In this document: in pieces, positions 9,017 through 15,840 of the stretch
Numbering within the stretch: position 1 is the stretch's first letter
Layout: each line of letters begins with the position of its first letter
NCBI GenBank assembly: GCA_000310025.1
Contig: FN647938.1
Coordinates: forward strand, 1,122,057 to 1,137,896
DNA from: Ectocarpus siliculosus
Taxonomy: Eukaryota; Sar; Phaeophyceae; Ectocarpales; Ectocarpaceae
DNA length: 15,840 nucleotides
Direction: 5' to 3'
The notes under the pieces: generated by a model
Told to the model about the DNA's origin: nothing
The model's database searches: none
Seen by the model: only the letters and a program-made list of their open reading frames with translations
Program-made: the position numbers and the translations under genes

Positions 9017-12000
9017 GTGACGATGTTGTGTGCATATGTAGCGATCCGCTCTCGAACTCGCGGTGCCCCCACACGTCGAAAAGGCAACCTTCGCCTAGCT
9101 GGTGTGCAAGTGTATCGGCCATTTTGCTGAATCGGGTTGTGCATGGGTAGAATGCAGGGAACGATTAGATACAACACCTGGGGATCGGTACAGGTGATGG
9201 GTGGTTCCAGTCCATCGGCTTGTCCGCGAAGCCGATGCTTTGGACAGCAACCAGAGCCAGAGCCAGCGGGAAACAATCGCTCGCCATTCAAGCCCCAATC
9301 CGCCCCCCAAAACTGCTGGTGAGGGGACCCCGCCGGAGGCAAATCAGTCGGGTGTGCTGACTTCGTTGCGCATCGAAACCGGCCTGAACTACAACCGCAA
9401 ACGTCATGTTGCGAATGTATGGTGGCGATGAACCACTTTTGAAGCGTTGGTTGCGACATTCTTCATGCACGCAACAAGAACATTGTTCTTCGGATATCCT
9501 CTGTTGTACGGTAGCATATTTGTACTGTCAACATCCCCCGCCCGGCAGGCCGCGGACAGCACACACACACACACACACCCAACCTACCCCTAACACGGTA
9601 TATCGTTTTTTAACCCAGGCCGAAGCCGAGGCGCGCAGGAAAGACATCGAGGACAAGAAAGCCGCGGAGGTCAAGAGGAAGGCGGAGGAGAAGAAAAGGA
9701 AGGCGGAAGAGGCGCGGCGGAAGGCCGCGGACGAGGCCCGGAAGGCTAGGGAGGAGGCCGAGCGGAAGGCTAGGGAAGAGCGCAAGGCGGCCGAGAGGGC
9801 GGAGAGGGAGGCCGCAAAGGCGGCGGAAGAGGAGCGGCGGCAGAAGGTCAGGAAGGCTTTTTTCAGATTGCGGTGGCGGTTTTAGATTAATCAGCGGTGA
9901 CATGAAGGAGGGAGGGGGGGCAAGGTAGCACTGTGTTTTGTTACGAGTGGCCGGGGTTTGCCGTGGGCCTCAGCGGCTGCCGTGGACAGGGTAGAGGACG
10001 AGGGGGCATTGGTTGGGGGGAATCAAGGGGGGGTCGCGGAAATTTCTGCGCGCCTCAACACGCGGCTCGTTTTGTGAGTTCATTTTTGGCCGTCCGTGTG
10101 CAGTGAGGGTATAGTGGTGTCAATCATGGTAAGGTCATTGCGCTGAACAGGATCGAGCTCCTTTATGTCGTCGATCGTTTTTTTCGAGTTGGAAGCTGAA
10201 ACAAACATGCAGCGGTGGTCACGTGGATAAGACCCGACAATACAGCAGTATTTGGGTGGTGAGAACACCAGCAACAATATCCCTACTCAATTATTCCTTA
10301 CTCAAACGAATGAAACTTCTGTGTGGGAAAGATTTTGCCGAATGTTCTGAACTTCCTGCCATTACGAGTGTAAACCCATGGTCAAAAACATGTCATCACT
10401 TCGGTCGTTGATCGAACGTGAAAAACGTGGTGACACCTCCTTGTTGTTGGTTGCCACGTCCGTTCGAAGACGAGAGGATACATCAGCCTATCCGATCGTC
10501 GCTGCATGGCTACTTGATAGTCATCGCGCTCGTCACACGTGAGGGCGGGCTTGCTGAGTTGTCCTTCGCGGGTTCGTTTGTGGATGTATTGTGTTATCTC
10601 AACCACCAGGAGGAGGAACAGGAGCGCGTGAGGCGGGAGTTCGAGGCCCAGCTGGAGGCGGTGTCCCAGCTAGACTTGCTGCAGAAGGAGGAACGAGCCA
10701 GGTGAGGCGATAGCTTGATGATACATACCTTCCCGTGGTATGGTGGCAAATACGGCAACCCTGTTTCTTTTTTTTTTTTGGCCGGTGACGCGGTGTCGCC
10801 GCGGTCATGCCACCGAAGAGTCGCAACCGTCCGGATGGTGGCGATACGGGATATTGTGGGTCGTGACGAAAAGGGGGGCGTGATGCGATGGGTTTTTACA
10901 GCTGCCCCCCCCCCCCGCCATTTCCGCCGCATCCCCGAAGAGGCTGGTCATTTTCTAGCCCCTCGGGTATGTCGCAAACCCCTCCTCCCTCGCCGGTCGA
11001 TAAAAAAAAAACGAACACTCGCAGGCGGGAGCTGCGGGAGAAGCACACGCCGGAGGCCCTGAAGGCGTCGAGGGACGCCCACGAGGCCAACAAGCCCAAG
11101 CTCAAGTCCGACCTGAAGAAGACGACCGCCTTCACGAAGAAGGTCAAGGCCCTGTCGGAGGACCAGAGGTCTGCTCTTACCAAGGACGTGGAGACGCTCA
11201 ACCTTAACCGTTACGTGAGCGAGGTGGTCGACGCCGTGGCGGAGAACAGGCTCAAGAACGCCGACGTTTCGGTGGCGGTGCACCTGTGCTGCCTCATGCA
11301 CCAGAGGTGTGTGTGTGTGTTTTGGGATTGGCGTCATAGACCACGCTGGCAATGAAAATAAGTCAGTCTTTGTAGCGTGCACCTGTGCTGCCTCATGCAC
11401 CAGAGGTGTGTTGTGTGTGTGTGTGTGTTTTGGGATTGGCGTCATAGACCGCGCTGACCAATGAAAATAAGTCAGTCCGTATGGCGTGCACCCGTGCTTC
11501 CTCATGCACCAGAGGTGCGTGTGTGTGTGGGTGTTTTTTTTTTGTTTTTTGCATCGACCGCGCTACTGTAGCCAATGACAAGTCATCGGTCTTGTAGTAG
11601 CGGGATAACGTGCAGGCTTGGGGGGGAGAGTGCACTACTGGTCAAGATGTCAGCGGTGTTGAACCTTGCTTGCCTCGGTTTAACCAGATGTTTCAAGGCG
11701 TTACACGACAGTCGGACGGAAAAGACATGTTTCTGTTTCTCTGCACGCCCTTCCTACGCGTCACGCGTACCTTACGCAGCTTCTGTCCTCTCTTCCTTGA
11801 CCCCGTGCGCGCCCCCCCATGCCCCTCGTGCTCCCGCGTGTGTTTTCTCGAAGGTACGCCGAGTTTGCTGAGGACCTGATCCCGAAGCTGGCGGCTCCCT
11901 TTCTGTCGGCCCCGGGCGGGGAAGAAGAGCGAGAGGAGAAGGAGCTACTACGACGAAAGTGCGCACGTTTTTGTTGGGGGAGAGATTGGTGTTCTGCATT

Positions 12001-15000
12001 TTTTGTAGCAGAGAATCGACGAGGGACCAGGAAAAAGTAACAGGGGCTCCGACATGTTGCAGTGTTGTCTTGAGTGCATCCAGTACCGCCGTGAGATATT
12101 ATAAGTGTTTGGGGGAGCGCGGAACATGTGGGCGTCCCCTTTTGCGGTACTGGCGGCGCGGCAGCCTCATCACAGAGGCATGTGTGCACTCGTAGCTGCG
12201 AACCCTGAACCGGTTGGTGCGTTCGGTCTGATCGTCTGTTCGCACAATAAAGTGCCATCCCTATGATCTAGCCACTCACTTTTTAGGCCTTGTGTTCTCT
12301 CGTACGTAAAAGCACGTCAGAACTATTCCGTTGGTGTTGTCGATTGTGCTATGCTGCTATTGCCGCTGTTGCTGCTATTGCTATTGCTACCGCTTTCTCC
12401 GTCCCTATGACACGCTTGTGGTCCCACTTCCGAGGCAGGAGGTCGAACCTACGGCTGTTGACGGAGTTGCACGCTTCGGGCGTTTTCGACGGAAGCCGCC
12501 TCATCGTCAGGATCGTCCGCTCTCTGTGCGGCCTGGAGGGCAAGGACGGAAAGTGAGCACCAGCAGCACAGCAATACAATCTTCCGTCGCAAGCTCACCC
12601 CGCTCTCCCCTTACTGCAACCTCATAATGCCATGCTGTACCAGTCAGACAAAGCATACCCTGCCCCCGTTTTGTACAGCAAGTGTCTCCTCCTACGCCGT
12701 CCATACCCCCTGTGATGGACAGCTTGGCATGAATTCTATTGGCGTCGTATAGCACACCCCTTACCAACACCAGCGACAACAACAACGATAACCACGACGT
12801 TGTTTCTTTTTTTTTCAGGCGGCAGCGGCCAGGTCCGGGTGATGCTGCCAGGCGGCCCGACCACCAGACCGTCACCGCGGCGCCGCCCCCCTTGCGGGAG
12901 GCTGATGTCACCCTCCTCGCTGGCTTTGTCCGGGCGGCCGGAGAGGTAACAGTGTATTGTACTTGGAAGTATGATACAGTATTTCCTAAGTATTCTCGAG
13001 GGGGGTGGGGTCATGCTCTACATGGCTTTTTTTTTTTTCGGGTGGCTGGAGAGGTGGGTGGTTGAAGCATTCGCGGGTGGGGGAGGAGGCACAGGGTTTC
13101 ATGATATCTGTGGCGCTTCGGTTGAGGGTGGCTGGAGAGGTGGGTAAACAAAGCATTTTTAAGGGGATAAGGGGGTGAAGAGGCGGGGGGGGGGTCACGT
13201 TTTACGTGGCGTTTTTATTGAGGGTGGCTGGTCCGGCAATGTCGTTCTCGTATCGCTTGTCTACGTTCAGGGGGTCTACTGTCGTGTTGGGTTTGACTGA
13301 CCGGCGCCAAACTTGTTCCGTGACTGTTCGCGCTGTTGGTGAGAAGGACATGGTCGGAGTTTTGCAGCGCAAGACGGCCGGCATGCTAAAGCTGGCGGGG
13401 GAGATGGGCAAGCTTGAGCGGGAACCGGTGGTCGATGCGGACGTCAAGGGGCGCCTCAGGTATGGTATGTAACCGCTTAGTAACCACCGCTGCTACACCA
13501 TTACCATGGGTTGCACACGTAAGACATCACACCCCTTGGGACCGATTTTCAAAGCTCGATTACTCGGTAGAAGCAGCAGTTAACGGTGCCGAAAATGGCG
13601 GCGTTGGAACCGTCTCGTCGAGAGCTTTCAGAAAACGCGTAATTTGACTGTGGCATCCTCTGCGTCATGGAGTAGTCGAGCTTTGAAAAATCGATACATG
13701 GGGTATGATATCCTCGCAACCAACGGTATCAGGTTGCTGCTCTGAACCTACTTGTGATGGCCTCGTCGTGGCTGCTTCTGTTGCTGTTCGTGCTTTGCTC
13801 CGTTCCCTACGCACTTGGCGCGGCTATGTTCGAAATCCAACGGTTCGTGTGTTGCTCATGAGCCCACCCCCCTCCCGTACATTATTTCTCCCCTCGTCCC
13901 CGTCTCTGAAACGCCTCGTTTTTGGAAACCCAGGTCCCTCGTGGACGGAGTGTTCGACGCGCTTTGCTCTCACCTGGAGCGGGGTCACGAGCAGCTGGGG
14001 CGCTTGGAGAAGAAGATGGAGAAGGACCGCCTGACGAACGGCACCCTGACGGAGGAGAAGGAGAGAAACTTGGAGGAGAGCCGGAAGGGCTACGAGGCGT
14101 TGCTGGGAAATGTCACCTCCCTGGCGTCTTCTCTCAACAGGTACTGTTCGGTTGGTGTGCGTTTTTTTTATTTATTTATGACCCCTTCAATCGGTCTTAC
14201 AAATGCCGGCATTGTGGTGTAGTGGGGGTGGAGTGGGCGTATTGCTGTTGGTGTTTGCAGTTTGCAGGGGATTTGGGTGTCGCGGTGTGGGGTTCCGTGT
14301 ATGCCTGGCCCGGATATGCCGGCCGCGGTACATGCTGGTGACAGCTGACGGTGGTTGTTTTACTTGCGGACGATAGCATGCCAGCATGCAGCGGTGGTGT
14401 TTGGGGCGTACCGGACAGGGGGTAGGGATAAAGCTCGAAGTCGCAAGACCGTGAGTTGGCGCACCTGTGTCTTCAGCCAGAGCAACGCCTGCCGCCTGCC
14501 GAATTAATCCCCGACGAACCGCGTTTACAGAACCCCCCAAGGTTGTGGCGAGAAAAGACGCACAAGCCGGAATCCCGGTTGAGAACCTTCCGTGCTGGCA
14601 CAGGCATAGGTTTTGTCAGGTTGATTGAGGCTTCAGTCGACCGGTATGAAAACGTCGCGGCAGCGGCACCGGGTGTGCGTTTACTCTCCGTACCGACAGC
14701 GAGTGGAGTTCATCTAGGGGAGAATGATACGCTACGCGAGAGGGTTTTCCTAACATGTTTGGAGGCGTGTGTCCGTTTCTTCCTCTTCCCGTGTGGTGGT
14801 GCTTACAGCAGCCATACATACCGTGGCCACAACCCAGCGCCACCAGGAAGACTTGAGTTTTTTTTTTTTCTCGTTCTTGTTGTATTCGTCTTGCGATGAA
14901 TCTCCGCCTTCAGGGACATGCCGCAGCTACCCGAGCACGAAGCGGAGGAGGAGGGTTCCGGAGGCATCAGTCTGTGGGAAGGCGGCGTGGGCGGAGACGG

Positions 15001-15036
15001 CACGGGCTACACCGGGCCGTTCGAGGAGTCGGAGAG
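8843..15036 (+). CDS. UPF2: UPF2/NMD2, nonsense-mediated mRNA decay adaptor, N-terminal half, ten exons, continues off the window
   Basis: UPF2 bridges UPF1 and UPF3 on mRNAs that stopped translating early and promotes their decay; it works mainly in the cytoplasm around the nucleus. I join exons 8843-9016, 9619-9846, 10610-10701, 11025-11306, 11854-11958, 12439-12552, 12819-12945, 13347-13459, 13934-14140 and 14914-15036. All are GT-AG with matching phases and give about 522 residues. Residues 1-164 are a Glu/Lys/Arg/Ala-rich coiled coil. Residues 165-480 form the first MIF4G domain, with family landmarks SDLKKTTAFTKKVK, VAVHLCCLMHQRYAEF, LRLLTELHASGVF and a final long helix. The linker DMPQLPEHEAEEEGSGG follows, as in animal UPF2. 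The second and third MIF4G domains and the UPF1-binding tail lie beyond the window. The distance from ATG 8843 to the conserved RELREK motif (about 165 residues) is close to that in human UPF2, which favours this start. Confidence 0.9.
9561..9578 (+). repeat. (AC)9 microsatellite in UPF2 intron 1
   Basis: Nine AC units, about 40 bases upstream of the exon 2 acceptor, where length changes could affect the distance to the pyrimidine tract. Confidence 0.9.
9619..9846 (+). CDS. UPF2: UPF2 exon 2 (coiled coil)
   Basis: Residues 59-134 after acceptor TTTTTTAACCCAG. It is an almost unbroken run of Ala/Glu/Lys/Arg heptad-like sequence (AEAEARRKDIEDKK to AAEEERRQK), as in the charged N-terminal region of other UPF2 proteins. 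The donor is the weak AAG|GTCAGG. It is chosen because reading on meets TAG at 9883-9885, and because only a phase-0 exit keeps exon 3 open. Intron 2 is 763 bases (9847-10609) with nothing recognisable in it. Confidence 0.78.
10610..10701 (+). CDS. UPF2: UPF2 exon 3
   Basis: Residues 135-164 plus two bases of codon 165. It follows acceptor CTCAACCACCAG and reads EEEQERVRREFEAQLEAV, completing the coiled coil, then ends at GCCAG|GTGAGG in phase 2. A G at the start of exon 4 completes the Arg codon. Intron 3 is 323 bases (10702-11024) with T, C and A homopolymer runs. Confidence 0.82.
11025..11306 (+). CDS. UPF2: UPF2 exon 4 (start of MIF4G-1)
   Basis: Residues 165-259. It follows acceptor AACACTCGCAG and ends CACCAGAG|GTGTGT, phase 2. 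It holds RRELREKHTPEA, SDLKKTTAFTKKVKALSEDQ and the highly conserved NLNRYVSEVVDAV...VSVAVHLCCLMHQR. This is the clearest part of the window for naming the gene. Its last 29 bases (from 11278) and its donor are repeated in the following intron. Confidence 0.93.
11278..11600 (+). repeat. Three tandem copies of a 99-109-base unit spanning the exon 4/intron 4 boundary
   Basis: Units start at 11278, 11377 and 11486, each with GTGCACC(T/C)GTGCT-CCTCATGCACCAGAGGTG-(TG)n, followed in units 1 and 2 by TTTTGGGATTGGCGTCATAG and AATGAAAATAAGTCAGTC. Unit 3 is decayed. Unit 1 holds the true exon end and 5' splice site (11306/11307). Units 2 and 3 carry the same AG|GTGTGT and AG|GTGCGT at 11405/11406 and 11514/11515. 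Confidence 0.9.
11854..11958 (+). CDS. UPF2: UPF2 exon 5 (MIF4G-1)
   Basis: Residues 259-294. The acceptor is TTTCTCGAAG; the exon starts with G, completing Arg, then YAEFAEDLIPKLAAPFL, directly continuing the HQRYADF-type motif of the family. It then has a Glu/Arg-rich loop and ends CGACGAAA|GTGCGC in phase 2. Intron 5 is 480 bases (11959-12438). Confidence 0.88.
12439..12552 (+). CDS. UPF2: UPF2 exon 6 (MIF4G-1)
   Basis: Residues 294-332. The acceptor CGAGGCAG gives K-RSNLRLLTELHASGVFDG, matching the LR-LR-I-ELTIVGIF helix pair of UPF2 MIF4G-1. It ends GGACGGAAA|GTGAGC in phase 2. The AG two codons earlier would be out of phase with exon 5. Intron 6 is 266 bases. Confidence 0.87.
12819..12945 (+). 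CDS. UPF2: UPF2 exon 7 (MIF4G-1)
   Basis: Residues 332-374. It follows a textbook acceptor (ten T's then CAG). After a Pro/Arg-rich loop it reads ADVTLLAGFVRAAGE, equivalent to the VSVVISFCRHCGDD helix of the animal protein, and ends GGAGAG|GTAACA in phase 0. Confidence 0.83.
13039..13232 (+). repeat. Degenerate G-rich tandem repeat inside UPF2 intron 7
   Basis: The element GGTGGCTGG recurs at 13041, 13127 and 13223 (spacings 86 and 96). The first two continue AGAGGTGGGT and are followed by AAGCATT. The last two are preceded by GGCG-TT-TTGAGG. The strand is rich in runs of three or more G, so G-quadruplex folding is possible. It fills about half of the 401-base intron. Confidence 0.75.
13347..13459 (+). 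CDS. UPF2: UPF2 exon 8 (MIF4G-1)
   Basis: Residues 375-412: DMVGVLQRKTAGMLKLAGEM and on to VKGRLR, ending CGCCTCAG|GTATGG in phase 2. The match to family sequence (D-I-AGLVPRK) places the start at GAC 13347 after GTGAGAAG; the AG three bases earlier would add one Lys. The pyrimidine tract is weak, so the acceptor is the least certain of the set. Confidence 0.75.
13934..14140 (+). CDS. UPF2: UPF2 exon 9 (end of MIF4G-1)
   Basis: Residues 412-481. The acceptor is GGAAACCCAG; the exon starts with G, completing Arg. It reads SLVDGVFDALCSHLERGHEQ, a charged helix, then YEALLGNVTSLASSLNR, aligning with the LTKHLKRDHREL and YQKLLANSQSLADLL segments of UPF2. It ends CTCAACAG|GTACTG in phase 2. Intron 9 is 773 bases (14141-14913). 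A 147-codon open frame inside that intron (14456-14899) lacks any UPF2 similarity and I treat it as chance. Confidence 0.9.
14914..15036 (+). CDS. UPF2: UPF2 exon 10 (linker after MIF4G-1), last exon in the window
   Basis: Residues 481-522. The acceptor CGCCTTCAG gives DMPQLPEHEAEEEGSGGISL, a Trp/Gly-rich stretch and GPFEESER, matching the DMPDLP...EEHGPG linker of UPF2. It ends GGAGAG|GTGAGG in phase 2. The next conserved exon (expected to begin with a FYE-type motif) is not found before 15840. Confidence 0.87.
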
Positions 15037-15086
15037 GTGAGGGGGGGTACGCACGCGCGCGCCCCAGGGGGGGGGGTGCCTGTTGT

Positions 15087-15155
15087 TGCCTGCCTTACTT
15101 TGTTGGGTGGTCTTGTTTAGTCCCCGTGGTGTTGAGCTGTGCTGTGTGAATCAAA
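15087..15155 (+). repeat. Direct repeat copy 1 (partner at 15483-15545)
   Basis: Both copies contain TGCCTTACTTTG, CTTGTTTAGTCCCC, TGGTG-TGAGCT and TGTGAATCAA in the same order, 390-396 bases apart, each preceded by a long G run. It looks like an old local duplication within the intron. Confidence 0.8.
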
Positions 15156-15482
15156 TGTTCATGAGTCGGAGAGGGGGGCGTACTCTTATGTTTTGCATGC
15201 CTTAGCGGTTAGACCATTGACCACCCGTCCTCCAGAGGACGGAGAATTGTCCCCACAGGACCGATCACCGATGGCCAATCGTTTCTTCCTACTTTGCCAA
15301 AGGTGGCTCAAAAATTCTTCCCTAGTCTATCTATCCTAACTATATCACTTCCCGCCTTTTCAAACCACTTCCTATGCCCCAGTGCGGCTATCGTCTTCTC
15401 CTGGCTATTCCATTCCTCAAACATCTCCCTGTACCTCCCTTCTATTTAAGGGGGGGGGGGTTCTTGTGCGCCCCTCCTGTGT

Positions 15483-15545
15483 TGCGTGCCTTACTTTGCT
15501 GGAGGGCCTTGTTTAGTCCCCTTGGTGCTGAGCTTGTGAATCAAC
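15483..15545 (+). repeat. Direct repeat copy 2 (partner at 15087-15155)
   Basis: This copy lacks about six bases of copy 1 before TGTGAATCAA and runs straight into the 31-base minisatellite. The boundaries are approximate, since both copies have drifted. Confidence 0.8.
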
Positions 15546-15550
15546 TGTCC

Positions 15551-15707
15551 TCGAGATTGTCATACCGTAAATAGCATCGTGGTGTCGAGCTTGTCATACG
15601 GTATATCCGTGGCATTCGAGCTCATCATACCGTACAACCGTGGTCTTCGAGCTCGTCATACCATATAGCCAGGCCTTCCAGCTTGCCATGCCGTATAGCC
15701 ATGGCGT
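15551..15707 (+). repeat. 31-base minisatellite, five degenerate copies, in the intron after UPF2 exon 10
   Basis: Units start at 15551, 15585, 15616, 15647 and 15677 (lengths 34, 31, 31, 30, 31), each reading roughly TCGAGCT(T/C)(G/A)TCATACCGTA followed by a (C)CGTGG-type end. The minus-strand open frame across it (15800-15594) is the repeat read through and is not a gene. Confidence 0.88.
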
Positions 15708-15840
15708 TCTTACCACGCCCAATCTCTCATCGTCCCTTCCTGCGTAGCGCGTACTGCCACGACTAATCGTGCCACCCGGCTTCCGCCCCCCCCCCCCCAA
15801 CTAGCATGAGAGATAATCGAGGAGACATCCAAATCACATA

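Larger units (their letters stand above)
15037..15840 (+). other. Incomplete intron after UPF2 exon 10
   Basis: At least 804 bases with no UPF2-like exon. It holds two diverged copies of a roughly 70-base segment (15087-15155 and 15483-15545), an 8-base perfect inverted repeat at 15225-15242, poly-G and poly-C runs, and the minisatellite at 15551-15707. Confidence 0.65.

Noticed and set aside
10888-11024. Upstream extension of UPF2 exon 4 (frame open from 10888)
   Set aside because: The extra sequence is Pro-rich homopolymer read-through. The acceptor at 11024 gives the phase that matches exon 3 and family sequence begins right after it.
12246-12251. AATAAA as a polyadenylation signal
   Set aside because: It lies inside UPF2 intron 5, between exons that clearly belong to one protein.
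14456-14899. 147-codon frame as an extra UPF2 exon
   Set aside because: Exons 9 and 10 join in phase and are adjacent in the family alignment, so no residues are missing between them.
15594-15800. Minus-strand 68-codon frame
   Set aside because: It is the 31-base minisatellite read through.

Overview
The window looks like nuclear DNA from a GC-rich, intron-rich eukaryote. The best guess is a photosynthetic stramenopile of the brown-alga (Ectocarpus-like) type. This rests on style: GC-rich coding exons, many GT-AG introns of about 270-800 bases, introns full of mononucleotide runs and minisatellites, and proteins rich in Ala, Gly, Ser and Pro runs. No sequence here proves the lineage. There are no bacterial-style operons, ribosome binding sites, CRISPR arrays or IS elements.

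Left part (1 to about 3763, minus strand): three consecutive exons of one large gene, all joined by phase-0 introns, leaving the window at base 1. It encodes a long, disordered protein. An Ala/Glu/Pro-rich acidic part is followed by a Lys/Ser-rich basic part and then by Arg/Ser- and RGG-rich segments. It resembles an RNA-associated protein, but I do not recognise a family. Its start codon is not in the first visible exon, so at least one more exon should lie upstream, above about 3764.

Middle (about 3860 to 7526): about 3.7 kb with no gene I can support. It should hold the missing 5' end of the minus-strand gene and perhaps promoters of the flanking genes. At 7527-8342 (plus) is an open frame for a 271-residue Gly/Ala/Ser/Arg-rich basic protein. 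It is probably coding but of unknown function, and could be a separate gene or an upstream exon of the next one.

Right part (8843 to the end, plus strand): the 5' half of a UPF2 (NMD2) gene, the nonsense-mediated mRNA decay adaptor. Ten exons can be joined with consistent phases into about 522 residues: a charged coiled-coil N-terminus, the whole first MIF4G domain, and the start of the linker to the second MIF4G domain. The gene continues past base 15840.

The most interesting structure is in this gene's introns. Three of them carry tandem repeats. One, at 11278-11600, copies the last bases of an exon together with its 5' splice site two more times into the intron. Using a copied splice site would bring in a premature stop, in a gene for an NMD factor. 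That suggests, without proving it, a splicing-coupled autoregulatory switch.
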